Shown here: piece after piece, positions 16,398 to 24,437 of the stretch
Layout of the letters: each line of letters opens with the position of its first letter
Position numbering within the stretch: position 1 is the stretch's first letter
Origin: an uncultured Bacteroidota bacterium
GTDB taxonomy: Bacteria > Bacteroidota > Bacteroidia > Flavobacteriales > Flavobacteriaceae
Assembly (NCBI GenBank): GCA_902526075.1
Contig: CABZJM010000002.1
Span: 1 to 64,000, forward strand
Direction: 5' to 3'
Length of the DNA stretch: 64,000 nt
Position numbers and translations under genes: made by a program
Notes under the pieces: model-generated
The model's input: the letters and a program-made list of their open reading frames with translations, nothing else
Told to the model about the DNA's origin: nothing
The model's database searches: none

Positions 16398-18095
16398 ATG
16401 GATAATTTAGATTGGTTTGTGTTAATTTTTACTTTGCTGGTGATTGTTCTTTACGGAACCATAAAAACCAGTGGTGCAAAAACTGCTAATGATTATATAA
16501 AAGCAGGTAATGGAGCAAAATGGTGGACAATAGGTCTCTCAGTAATGGCTACACAGGCCAGTGCAATTACTTTTTTATCAACCCCTGGTCAAGCTTACAA
16601 TGATGGATTAGGCTTTGTTCAGTTTTATTTTGGTTTGCCAATCGCAGTTGTAATTGTTTGTACCATATTTATACCTATTTATCACAAATTAAAGGTGTAT
16701 ACGGCATATGAATTTTTAGAAAGTCGTTTTGATTTAAAAACAAGATCTTTAACAGCTGTTCTCTTTTTAATTCAAAGAAGTTTATCTGCAAGTATTACTA
16801 TTTTTGCACCTGCTATAATTCTATCAACAGTACTTGGTTGGGACTTAATAACAACAAATATCATTATAGGTTTACTTGTAATAATTTATACCGTTTCTGG
16901 GGGTACAAAAGCTGTTAACTTCACACAAAAATATCAAATGGGTGTGATTTTTGTAGGACTAATTATAGTGCTTTTTACGATTTTCAGCCTTCTTCCCAGT
17001 GATATTAACTTTGAAAAGGCAATTAAGATAGCCTCCGCAAACTCAAAAATGGATGTTTTAAACTTTTCATTTGATCTTGAAAACAGATATACTGTTTGGA
17101 GTGGCATTATCGGTGGAACCTTTTTAATGATGTCCTACTTCGGCACTGATCAAAGTCAAGTTCAAAGATATCTTTCCGGAAAATCTCTCAAAGAGATGCA
17201 ACTAGGGATGATTTTCAATGGAATATTTAAGATTCCCATGCAATTTTTTATTCTTTTTATCGGAGTTATGGTTTTTGTTTTTTACCAGTTTAACCCCTCT
17301 CCATTAAATTTTAACCCCCAAGGAAAAATTATAATTTCTAATTCTAATTATGAGAACGAATACAAACAACTCGAAGAAAATCTACAAAAAAACTTTGATG
17401 AAAGGACCTATGTATTAAATGATATTTTGTCAAAAGATAAGATTGAAGTAAAGGAAAAAATTGACAATTTAAACTATGAAGAAAAAATAATAAGGGATCG
17501 AGCTAAGACTTTAATCGGAAAAGCTGCCAAAGATAAAAATGAAAAAGTTGAAACAAATGACAAAGACTATGTATTTATTAATTTTGTCCTCGAAAATCTT
17601 CCAAAAGGTTTAATCGGATTCCTGTTGGCTGTTATAATAAGTGCTGCAATGTCTTCAACCTCAAGTGAAATAAATGCACTAGCTACAACAACATCAATTG
17701 ATATTCTCAAAAGGAATTTCAGCTATGTCAATGATAATAATATTGTTTTTTTTACAAAACTAATGACACTATTTTGGGGCTTGTGTGCCATAGCTATAGC
17801 GTGTGTTGCATTTCTTGCAGACAACCTGATTCAACTTGTAAATATTATTGGGTCAATATTCTACGGAAATGTATTGGGTATATTTTTAATCGCATTTTTC
17901 TTAAAAGCATTGAAGTCGAATGCGGTATTTATTGGAGCCATAATAACTCAGATAATCATAATTATCGCTTGGTTCTATGACTGGATGCCCTTCCTTTGGC
18001 TTAATGTTTTTGGTTGCGTTATGGTGATATTAATATCTTTTATAATTCATCTAACATTGAAAGGCTTTAGAGCTTCTCCGACCATTCAGCAATAG
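16398..18095 (+). CDS. Sodium/solute symporter (SSS family)
   Basis: An inner-membrane sodium-coupled transporter of 565 residues with 13 or so hydrophobic segments. The early segment AKWWTIGLSVMATQASAITFLSTPGQAY contains the usual SSS substrate and sodium-site region. IIGGTFLMMSYFGTDQSQVQRYLSGKS matches the conserved TM7-loop of the family. The chain has a long charged, coiled-coil-like cytoplasmic insert (about residues 310-395) rich in Lys and Glu before NLPKGLIGFLLAVIISAAMSS. The substrate is unknown; SGLT/PutP-like sugars, amino acids or sialic acid are all possible. It starts 2 nt after the micro-ORF. Its 3' end overlaps the convergent DUF2911 gene by 29 nt. Confidence 0.92.
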   Translation: MDNLDWFVLIFTLLVIVLYGTIKTSGAKTANDYIKAGNGAKWWTIGLSVMATQASAITFLSTPGQAYNDGLGFVQFYFGLPIAVVIVCTIFIPIYHKLKVYTAYEFLESRFDLKTRSLTAVLFLIQRSLSASITIFAPAIILSTVLGWDLITTNIIIGLLVIIYTVSGGTKAVNFTQKYQMGVIFVGLIIVLFTIFSLLPSDINFEKAIKIASANSKMDVLNFSFDLENRYTVWSGIIGGTFLMMSYFGTDQSQVQRYLSGKSLKEMQLGMIFNGIFKIPMQFFILFIGVMVFVFYQFNPSPLNFNPQGKIIISNSNYENEYKQLEENLQKNFDERTYVLNDILSKDKIEVKEKIDNLNYEEKIIRDRAKTLIGKAAKDKNEKVETNDKDYVFINFVLENLPKGLIGFLLAVIISAAMSSTSSEINALATTTSIDILKRNFSYVNDNNIVFFTKLMTLFWGLCAIAIACVAFLADNLIQLVNIIGSIFYGNVLGIFLIAFFLKALKSNAVFIGAIITQIIIIIAWFYDWMPFLWLNVFGCVMVILISFIIHLTLKGFRASPTIQQ

Positions 18096-18912
18096 ACTGT
18101 CTATTCATTTTTACATAACCTTGGTTATCAGCCTTAATTGCATCATTTAATGATTTATTTGCGGCATCAATCGCCTCAGAAAATTTATTGTTAGCTGCCA
18201 TTAATAAAGATTGTTGTCTGTAATGATAGAATCTTGGATTTTCAAACATTTCTATTGCTTTATTCATCCATAATAATGCTTGAGATAAGTTAACGTTCTC
18301 CTGTCTGTAAAAAACAGCTGCAGCATAATAATCAGAGGCCTTTGGATTATCATTAAGGACATTACTAATATCCTTTTCAACCATTGATCTTGTTGGTACT
18401 TCAATTCTAACATTAACGGATGAATTTTCCCAAGAAATACTCATATTTACATCATTATTAGTTAAATCATTAAAAGAAATGGTAAATGTCTCAACGGGGT
18501 TAATTTTATTTACTTTATAAGTTGAACTAAATACTATTTTATCATCGGACCAATTCCTAGGAACTCCCCAAAGTTCAACATCAGAATATAACATTACCAT
18601 CCATTCATCTTGTGTTGGAATTGAAAAAATTGAATATGTGCCTGCCTTAATTTTATTATCATCAATTATTACGTCAGTTGTAAAACTAATTTTTGTACTA
18701 TTATCCGCACCGGTTCTCCAAATTTTATCGTAAGGAACCAAATTGCCAAAAATTTCTCTTCCTCTCATTGAAGGTCTACTGTATTTAACCTCAATCTCGG
18801 TTAAACCTACCATCTGATTAATTTCGGAGGCTGGGCTAAATCTGGGAGTATTAATTTGTGAAAAACCAAAATAACCAACAAATAATAATATAGTAAAAAT
18901 AAAAGCTCTCAT
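18067..18912 (-). CDS. DUF2911 secreted protein
   Basis: A 281-residue exported protein of unknown function. The signal peptide runs to about residue 18 (FGYFGFSQ). The DUF2911 domain (about 22-165) has the typical SPASEINQMVGLTEIEVKYS, RPSMRGREIFGNLVPYDKIW and RTGADNSTKISF segments. The C-terminal 100 residues are helical and TPR-like (ASDYYAAAVFYRQENVNLSQ, ALLWMNKAIEMFENPRFYHY). It is convergent with the symporter and divergent from the photolyase operon, with a -7 box at 18948-18955. Confidence 0.9.
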   Translation of the reverse strand: MRAFIFTILLFVGYFGFSQINTPRFSPASEINQMVGLTEIEVKYSRPSMRGREIFGNLVPYDKIWRTGADNSTKISFTTDVIIDDNKIKAGTYSIFSIPTQDEWMVMLYSDVELWGVPRNWSDDKIVFSSTYKVNKINPVETFTISFNDLTNNDVNMSISWENSSVNVRIEVPTRSMVEKDISNVLNDNPKASDYYAAAVFYRQENVNLSQALLWMNKAIEMFENPRFYHYRQQSLLMAANNKFSEAIDAANKSLNDAIKADNQGYVKMNRQSIAEWSEKL

Positions 18913-18947
18913 GTTATGTAAATAATTTTTATATTGGACTTAAGTTT

Positions 18948-18955
18948 CAAATTTA
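18948..18955 (-). promoter_or_regulatory. -7 element upstream of the DUF2911 gene
   Basis: TAAATTTG on the minus strand, about 35 nt upstream of the ATG at 18912, fits TAnnTTTG. No -33 element stands out. Confidence 0.45.
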
Positions 18956-18966
18956 ACGAATTAATT

Positions 18967-19590
18967 ATGAATAAGTATATAATTGAATTTTTAGGAACAT
19001 TTTTTCTTGTATTAATAATAGGCCTTAGCCAAAATCCCATTGCAATAGGACTAGGATTATCTGTTTTAGTTTACATGGGTGCTCATATTTCGGGAGCACA
19101 TTATAACCCTGTTGTTAGTCTTGCGATGTTAATAAATTACCAAGTCGAGTTAAAAGAGTTTTCATTCTATTTGGCAAGTCAACTTTTGGGATCTGTAGTT
19201 GCCACTTATTTCACAATTTTATTAGGGAATGATTTTGAAGTCATTTCTAATACCAATGATATTTCTAGTTTCTTTGTAGCTGAAATTTTGTTTACTTTTC
19301 TTCTTGTTTTTGTTATTCTTAATGTAGCACTAAATAAAAATTTGAAAGGGAACCAGTTTTATGGACTTGCAATTGGCTTGACCGTCACTGCTGGTGCTTT
19401 TACTGTTGGAGATATTTCAGGTGCAGTATTTAATCCAGCGGTAAGTTTTGGCCCCTCATTATTAAGTTTTATTGACCCTCAAGTTGTAGGCACTAATATT
19501 TCCTCAGACGACTTCTTTATCTACTATCTCATCTCGGGGATAATTGGTTCAGTTATTGCATCCTACCTTTATCAAAAGGTTTATAGCTAA
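18967..19590 (+). CDS. MIP/aquaporin-family channel
   Basis: A six-helix membrane channel of 207 residues with two half-helix motifs: SGAHYNPVV (NPV at 47-49) and SGAVFNPAVS (NPA at 156-158). The residue after the second NPA is Val159, where water and glycerol channels have the selectivity-filter Arg. The passed solute is therefore unclear and the pore may be wider or less polar. I chose ATG 18967 over an in-frame TTG at 18934 because the membrane segment begins right after it. It is the first gene of the photolyase operon; its stop TAA overlaps the next ATG by one base (TAATG). Confidence 0.88.
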   Translation: MNKYIIEFLGTFFLVLIIGLSQNPIAIGLGLSVLVYMGAHISGAHYNPVVSLAMLINYQVELKEFSFYLASQLLGSVVATYFTILLGNDFEVISNTNDISSFFVAEILFTFLLVFVILNVALNKNLKGNQFYGLAIGLTVTAGAFTVGDISGAVFNPAVSFGPSLLSFIDPQVVGTNISSDDFFIYYLISGIIGSVIASYLYQKVYS

Positions 19591-20210
19591 TGCATTTCAA
19601 CGAGGAGGATATTGAAAATCTTGATAAAGTTTACAGAATTAATTTGATTAATTCTTGCTCTGGATATAAATCAGCAAACTTGATAGGTTCAGTTTCAAAT
19701 GAAGGAATCAATAACTTAGCGATATTTAGTTCAATAACTCATTTGGGATCTAATCCACCCCTATTGGGTTTTTTTTTGAGACCAACAGAAATTATTCCAA
19801 GGCACACCTATCTTAATATAAAAGAAAACTCATACTACACAATAAATTCAGTTCAGTTAGAATTCGCTGATAAAGCACACCATACTTCAGCAAAATATGA
19901 CAGAGAAACTTCTGAGTTTGATATTACTAAAATTGAATCAGAAATTACAAATAATTTCCCTGCTCCATATGTAAAATCCTCATCAGTTAAGATTGGAATG
20001 AAGTTTGTAGAGGAGATTAAAATCAATTATAATAAGTCAAGATTAATTGTGGGTAAAATAGTAGAATTAAACGTTGAAGAGAATCTTATCACTAACGATG
20101 GATTTATTAATTTGAGTGGTGCTAAAATTGCAACGATAAGCGGCTGTGATGGTTATTCATTTCCAAAATCAAATTCAAGAAAAGGATATCAGAAACCTCA
20201 AAAGAGTTGA
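19590..20210 (+). CDS. Flavin reductase-like FMN-binding protein
   Basis: A split-barrel flavin reductase domain protein of 206 residues. It shows the family layout: an early strand SANLIGSVS, a middle stretch [19 protein letters not shown] that lines the flavin, and the late strand IVGKIVEL. It probably binds FMN and uses NAD(P)H, supplying reduced flavin or acting as a flavoprotein oxidoreductase. The start is coupled to the channel gene (TAATG), and its stop TGA overlaps the TTG start of the DUF2256 gene. Its place in the photolyase block suggests a role in flavin supply or redox repair, which is inference. Confidence 0.85.
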   Translation: MHFNEEDIENLDKVYRINLINSCSGYKSANLIGSVSNEGINNLAIFSSITHLGSNPPLLGFFLRPTEIIPRHTYLNIKENSYYTINSVQLEFADKAHHTSAKYDRETSEFDITKIESEITNNFPAPYVKSSSVKIGMKFVEEIKINYNKSRLIVGKIVELNVEENLITNDGFINLSGAKIATISGCDGYSFPKSNSRKGYQKPQKS

Positions 20211-20356
20211 AAAAAACATTTTTACCTGAAAAAACATGCCCAGTCTGTAAATTCCCCTTCAAATGGAGAAAAAAGTGGAAGAGAGACTGGGAAAATGTGA
20301 TTTATTGTAGCAAAAAATGCAGTAAAATTGGAAGAGGTAAACTTAATATTTCCTAA
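20207..20356 (+). CDS. DUF2256 small zinc-ribbon-like protein
   Basis: A 49-residue protein with four Cys in CPVC (11-14) and a CSKKC pair, plus the conserved core [20 protein letters not shown]. This is the characteristic DUF2256 pattern, usually found beside cryptochrome or photolyase genes. The Cys set suggests zinc or iron binding. The start is TTG at 20207, overlapping the flavin reductase stop as TTGA. The 3' end overlaps the next gene by 29 nt. It is short and easily missed, but the motif match is strong. Function is unknown; a link to photolyase assembly or cofactor supply is inference. Confidence 0.87.
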   Translation: MKKTFLPEKTCPVCKFPFKWRKKWKRDWENVIYCSKKCSKIGRGKLNIS

Positions 20357-21803
20357 TCAACTTTTTGAAAAATCCCCGCTTTTCAACAAAAATGTTAAGA
20401 CATTTTTAATTGAAGAGTACTTATTCTTTAAGCACTTTAAATTCCATAAAAAAAAGATTTTTTTTCACAGGATAAGTATGAAAAAGTACTATGATTATTG
20501 TTTGGGCTACTTTGATGATATTGAATACATAGATTCCTGCGATGAAAATTCTGATATCAGAATTCTATTAAGTATGCTTTTGAGTAAAAATGTTAAGAAA
20601 ATTAATTATATAGACCCATGTGACAATTGGTTAAATAAAAGAATAAAGGAATCTGGAAAATCAATTGAAATTAATATCATTGACTCCCCTCAATTTATAA
20701 ATTCTAATGATGAAAACTTAACTTTTTTCAACCCTGATAAAAAGAAGTTTTTTCAAACCAGTTTTTATAAACTACAAAGAAAAAAAATGGACATTCTTAT
20801 GGTTGATGATAACCCTGAGGGTGGTAAGTGGACCTATGATGATGAAAATAGAAAAAAATATCCCAAAAATAAAATACCACCAAAGATCACTTACCCCAAA
20901 GAAGAGGTCTCATATGTTGAAGAGGCATATTTGTTCATAAAAAATAATTTTGAAAACAATTATGGATCACTCAATCAAAAAATAAACTACCCTACTGATT
21001 TTGAAACAGCCAAAAATTGGTTAAATGATTTTTTAAAAAATAGATTTTTTGAGTTTGGAGATTACGAAGATGCAATCGTTCAAAAGGAATTAATATTAAA
21101 TCATAGCCTACTATCTCCTCTGATTAACTCTGGGTTATTAACACCTTCATATGTGGTAAATGAGTTAAACACTTATGCAACTAAAAAAAACATACCCATT
21201 AACTCATTCGAAGGAATAATCAGACAAATTATTGGCTGGAGAGAATTTATTAGAGGTGTGTACGTTTCTAAGGGTAATATTGAAAGAACTAAAAACTATT
21301 GGGGATTTACAAAAAAAATGCCTGACTCTTTTTACACAGCATCAACAGGCATCAAACCAGTAGATGATAGCATAAACAAAGTAAATGATAATGCCTACTT
21401 ACATCATATTGAAAGACTAATGGTGATTGGGAATTTTATGTTTTTGTGTGAAATAAATCCAGATGATGTATATAAATGGTTTATGGAATTGTTTATTGAC
21501 TCATACGACTGGGTAATGGTTCCGAATGTTTATGGAATGAGTCAGTTTGCTGATGGTGGATTAATGTCTACAAAACCATACATAAGCAGTAGTAATTACA
21601 TAATGAAAATGAGTGATTATAAAAAGGGAGAATGGCAAAAAATATGGGATGGCCTTTACTGGAGATTTATACACAAAAATCAATCTTTTTTTACATCTAA
21701 CCCCAGATTATCCATGATGGTTAGAACATTAAACAAAATGAGCACTGATAAACTAAATTATCATCTCAAAGTCTCTGAAACATTTTTATCGCAATTAAAT
21801 TGA
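20328..21803 (+). CDS. FeS-BCP/DPRP-family photolyase-like protein without cluster cysteines
   Basis: A 491-residue protein of the deoxyribodipyrimidine photolyase-related family (PhrB/CryB type, (6-4) photolyases in studied members). The N-terminal antenna domain begins NLIFPNQLF, so the TTG start at 20328 is needed. The FAD domain carries [16 protein letters not shown] (active-site His pair 359-360), [20 protein letters not shown] and [11 protein letters not shown]. After that, canonical members have a Cys-bearing loop. Here it is only [14 protein letters not shown], without Cys, and the C-terminal half has one Cys in total (374). A four-Cys 4Fe-4S cluster is therefore impossible. It probably repairs DNA with FAD or signals light. 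It starts inside the DUF2256 gene. Confidence 0.88.
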   Translation: MEEVNLIFPNQLFEKSPLFNKNVKTFLIEEYLFFKHFKFHKKKIFFHRISMKKYYDYCLGYFDDIEYIDSCDENSDIRILLSMLLSKNVKKINYIDPCDNWLNKRIKESGKSIEINIIDSPQFINSNDENLTFFNPDKKKFFQTSFYKLQRKKMDILMVDDNPEGGKWTYDDENRKKYPKNKIPPKITYPKEEVSYVEEAYLFIKNNFENNYGSLNQKINYPTDFETAKNWLNDFLKNRFFEFGDYEDAIVQKELILNHSLLSPLINSGLLTPSYVVNELNTYATKKNIPINSFEGIIRQIIGWREFIRGVYVSKGNIERTKNYWGFTKKMPDSFYTASTGIKPVDDSINKVNDNAYLHHIERLMVIGNFMFLCEINPDDVYKWFMELFIDSYDWVMVPNVYGMSQFADGGLMSTKPYISSSNYIMKMSDYKKGEWQKIWDGLYWRFIHKNQSFFTSNPRLSMMVRTLNKMSTDKLNYHLKVSETFLSQLN

Positions 21804-22222
21804 TTTATAATTCTACTTATACTGATATCGAAAAGGATATAGAGACCGATAACCTGGTTGGAAAAAAATATAACTTGATAAAATCAATTAGATTAGGTGG
21901 TATTGGTTCAAAGAGATTAATTGTTGATGAATTCAGTTTGAATTTTAAAAAGCTTATTCAGCAAAAAAATGATATTATTTACTCAAACATTGAGTTAAGA
22001 AAAAGTGGAATCATAGTATATGTAGTTGATAGTCAAAGAAGGTTTACTTGGGTAATTCCATTTTATAAATTAGTTGTATACAAAACCCCTTCATTTTCCA
22101 TACATTCTGACGGAAATTTTATTAGATACAGCAATAAATTGAATCATAAACAAAATCTAGTTTTTTTTAAAAAGGTGTTAGATCATAAATTCAACTTTAA
22201 CAAACATAATAATCAGATATAA
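21800..22222 (+). CDS. Hypothetical protein, 140 residues, photolyase operon
   Basis: I do not recognise this family. The 140 residues look like a small soluble alpha/beta protein: an early Gly-rich turn SIRLGGIGSKRL (about 29-40), a helix FSLNFKKLIQQKND, then successive beta-strands (GIIVYVVDSQRRFTWVIPFY, KLVVYKTPSFSIHSDGNFI) reminiscent of a PH-like barrel. There are no Cys residues, no signal peptide and no membrane segment. The start is TTG at 21800, overlapping the stop of the photolyase-like gene as TTGA, so translation is coupled. Being embedded between two families linked to photolyases makes a role in the same process likely. That is inference from position only. Confidence 0.72.
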   Translation: MIYNSTYTDIEKDIETDNLVGKKYNLIKSIRLGGIGSKRLIVDEFSLNFKKLIQQKNDIIYSNIELRKSGIIVYVVDSQRRFTWVIPFYKLVVYKTPSFSIHSDGNFIRYSNKLNHKQNLVFFKKVLDHKFNFNKHNNQI

Positions 22223-22223
22223 T

Positions 22224-22526
22224 TTGGAAAATTTAAATGGCACAGATATTGATAGAATCATTCAAATGGCATGGGAAGACAGAACAACTTTTGATGCTAT
22301 TCTAGAGACGTTTGGCTTAAACGAGTCGGAAGTTATCACACTCATGCGAAGCAATCTCAAACCTTCCAGTTTTAGACTTTGGAGAAAAAGAGTAGCTGGA
22401 AGGAAAACAAAACATCAGGCCAAAAGAAATTTTGGGCTTGGAAGATTTAAGTGTTCAAGACAAAGAAGCATAAATCAAAATAAAATAAGTAAAAGAAATG
22501 GAAGTAAAAGATACCGAAATAATTGA
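22224..22526 (+). CDS. DUF2805 (TIGR03643-type) small protein
   Basis: A 100-residue protein. Residues 6-70 match the DUF2805/TIGR03643 family: TDIDRIIQMAWEDRTTFDAI, LETFGLNESEVITLMRSNLK, then SSFRLWRKRVAGRKTKHQAK. This is a helix-turn-helix-like, DNA-binding-looking fold of unknown function that typically lies next to cryptochrome or SDR genes. The last 30 residues are an extra, strongly basic tail (many Arg, Lys and Asn) not typical of the family as I know it. The start is TTG at 22224, one base after the preceding stop. The tail overlaps the start of the next gene by 29 nt. Confidence 0.85.
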   Translation: MENLNGTDIDRIIQMAWEDRTTFDAILETFGLNESEVITLMRSNLKPSSFRLWRKRVAGRKTKHQAKRNFGLGRFKCSRQRSINQNKISKRNGSKRYRNN

Positions 22527-22734
22527 TAAAGCAACAGAGTTTGAAAACAGAAAACATGTATACAAAAGTACAAATGAAAAGATAGTTGCATCAAGAGAAG
22601 TTAAAAGTCTTATCCTTGAATTAAATGAAATCTACAAGGAAAATAAAGATACTGACATAATGGATATGATGAAAAGACTTACTGTTATCAAAAGAAAGGT
22701 AGAAAAGAGGTTAAAAGGAAGGCCTGGCTCATAA
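22498..22734 (+). CDS. Hypothetical 78-residue charged helical protein
   Basis: A small, highly charged protein with no Cys, no Trp and no membrane segment. Helices are likely over most of its length (VKSLILELNEIYKE at about 40-53, then IMDMMKRLTVIKRKVEKRL). It begins with ATG at 22498 inside the DUF2805 gene, and its TAA overlaps the ATG of the SDR gene (TAATG). The coupled position on both sides supports a real gene. No family is recognised. It may be a small adaptor of a neighbouring protein, but nothing in the sequence shows this directly. Confidence 0.65.
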   Translation: MEVKDTEIIDKATEFENRKHVYKSTNEKIVASREVKSLILELNEIYKENKDTDIMDMMKRLTVIKRKVEKRLKGRPGS

Positions 22735-23417
22735 TGAAAAACATTCTAATTATAGGCGGATCCAAGGGTATTGGAAAATCAATTGTAGACGATCTTGTTG
22801 ATCACAACAATATTACTTGCTTAAGTAGAAATAAGCCAGACTTTCATCATCAAAATTTTGTTCACAAAGAATTTAATGCCTTAAACGATGAATACCCTGA
22901 AATGGATAGTCTAGACTGTCTGATATATTGTCCTGGTAGTATCAATTTAAAACCCATTTCAACTTTGACTTTAGAAGACTTTAGAAATGATTTTGAAATA
23001 AATGTTATTGGTGCAGTTAAAGCAATCAAACAATATTTACCATTATTAAAAAAATCACTCTCCGCATCAATATTGTTATTTAGTACAGTTGCAACCAAAC
23101 TAGGTATGCCCTACCACGCATCCGTTTCGGTAGCCAAGTCAGGTGTTGATGGTCTTGTTAAAACATTGGGTTCTGAATTAGCTCCCAAAGTAAGGATTAA
23201 TGCAATTGCTCCTACAATAACAAATACTGATTTAGCTTCCAAAATTCTAAGAAACGAAAAAGTAATAGAAAATATGATTGAAAGACATCCACTTAAAAAA
23301 ATCCTTTCATCTAGTGAAGTAGCTAAAATGGCATGTTTTCTTATTTCTGAAAAAGCATCCTCAATCTCTGGACAAATCTTTAATATGGATGCAGGAATCG
23401 TAACATTTAAAAGCTAA
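22734..23417 (+). CDS. SDR-family protein with an altered active site
   Basis: A 227-residue short-chain dehydrogenase/reductase. The Rossmann motif GGSKGIGKS (8-16) binds the dinucleotide, and Ser117 is in place in LLFSTVA. The segment YHASVSVAKSGVDGL (127-141) has the catalytic Lys135, but position 131 is Val where YxxxK would put Tyr; the nearest Tyr is 127. The C-terminal part (INAIAPTITNTDLASK, ISGQIFNMDAG) is typical SDR. The same atypical segment, as I recall, marks photolyase-associated SDRs, so it may be a functional variant, not a dead enzyme. It overlaps its upstream neighbour by one base. Confidence 0.86.
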   Translation: MKNILIIGGSKGIGKSIVDDLVDHNNITCLSRNKPDFHHQNFVHKEFNALNDEYPEMDSLDCLIYCPGSINLKPISTLTLEDFRNDFEINVIGAVKAIKQYLPLLKKSLSASILLFSTVATKLGMPYHASVSVAKSGVDGLVKTLGSELAPKVRINAIAPTITNTDLASKILRNEKVIENMIERHPLKKILSSSEVAKMACFLISEKASSISGQIFNMDAGIVTFKS

Positions 23418-23421
23418 TATT

Positions 23422-23979
23422 ATGATAAATACAATTAAGATAGTATTAGTTCTCATGTTCTCACTTTTTAGTAGTGACTTTAACAAAAAAAAATCAAATA
23501 AAGCGTCTATGTCAATATATGATATCACAATTAAAAATATTGAAGGAAGTGAAATGTCACTAAGCGATTTTAAAGGTAAGTATATATTATTTGTTAATGT
23601 TGCTTCAAACTGCGGTTTTACAAGACAGTATAAAGATCTTCAAAAATTATATGATCAAAACTCTGATAAATTAGTTGTAATAGGTGTACCATGCAACCAA
23701 TTTGGCGCCCAAGAACCAGGAAGTGAAGACCAAATCTCAATATTTTGCTCACAAAAATACAATGTTTCCTTTCCAATGACTGAAAAAACTTATGTAAGGG
23801 GGTCTAATCAACATACATTATATAAATGGCTAACATCTAAGGAATTGAATGGTAGGAAAAATTCAAGTGTAAAGTGGAATTTTCAAAAATACTTGGTTGA
23901 CAAGGATGGAAATCTAATTGATTATTGGTACTCTTTAACTAGTCCCATGAGTTCCAAAATTACGAACTACATTAAATGA
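23422..23979 (+). CDS. Glutathione peroxidase-family thiol peroxidase
   Basis: Reduces hydrogen peroxide or lipid peroxides; most bacterial cysteine-type members use thioredoxin. The 185 residues have a hydrophobic N-terminal stretch (4-18) that may be an export or anchor signal, so it may act outside the cytosol. Catalytic Cys64 is in NVASNCGFTRQY (codon TGC, not a selenocysteine TGA). The catalytic partners are in PCNQFGAQEPGS (about 90-101) and KWNFQKYLVD (Trp152, Asn153). A second Cys109 is in FCSQKY. It lies 4 nt after the SDR stop, and its stop overlaps the SRPBCC start (ATGA). It fits a photo-oxidative stress role. Confidence 0.92.
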   Translation: MINTIKIVLVLMFSLFSSDFNKKKSNKASMSIYDITIKNIEGSEMSLSDFKGKYILFVNVASNCGFTRQYKDLQKLYDQNSDKLVVIGVPCNQFGAQEPGSEDQISIFCSQKYNVSFPMTEKTYVRGSNQHTLYKWLTSKELNGRKNSSVKWNFQKYLVDKDGNLIDYWYSLTSPMSSKITNYIK

Positions 23980-24437
23980 AAATTTTTAGATTAGAAAAAT
24001 CTATAAAATTACCAATTACCATTGAAGAGTGCTGGGAATTTTTTTCTTCTCCCAAAAATCTCAAAATAATCACCCCAGACTACATGGGGTTTAGCATCAT
24101 CGATGGAGAAAAAACAAAAATGTATTCTGGTCAGATTATAAAGTACAATGTGACTCCAATTTTTGGTATAAATATGAAATGGGTGACAGAAATTTCACAT
24201 GTCAAAGAATATAAATTTTTTGTTGATGAACAAAGATTTGGTCCTTATAAATTTTGGCATCATAAACATATATTTGAAGTAATAGATGGTGGAGTTAAAG
24301 TAATTGATATTTTAGATTATGCATTACCTTTTGGGTTTTTGGGGTTGTTATTTCATCCTATCACTGTCAGACCAAAGTTGAATGAAATTTTTAATTACAG
24401 AGAAAAAAAGTTGATTGAAATATTCGGAAAATTATGA
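23976..24437 (+). CDS. SRPBCC (cyclase/dehydrase-like) ligand-binding protein
   Basis: A 153-residue START/Bet v1-type domain. Family cues are the N-terminal strand-helix IEECWEFFSSPKNLKIITPD, and the late FGPYKFWHHKHIFEVIDGG and DYALPFGFLGLLFHPI segments with the last long helix (RPKLNEIFNYREKKLIEIF). Such domains bind hydrophobic ligands such as lipids or polyketides. This subgroup often sits next to photolyase genes. It is coupled on both sides by ATGA overlaps, to the glutathione peroxidase and the photolyase. Ligand unknown. Confidence 0.85.
   Translation: MKIFRLEKSIKLPITIEECWEFFSSPKNLKIITPDYMGFSIIDGEKTKMYSGQIIKYNVTPIFGINMKWVTEISHVKEYKFFVDEQRFGPYKFWHHKHIFEVIDGGVKVIDILDYALPFGFLGLLFHPITVRPKLNEIFNYREKKLIEIFGKL

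Noticed and set aside
23610-23613. Selenocysteine at the glutathione peroxidase active site
   Set aside because: The catalytic codon is TGC (Cys64) in an uninterrupted frame.
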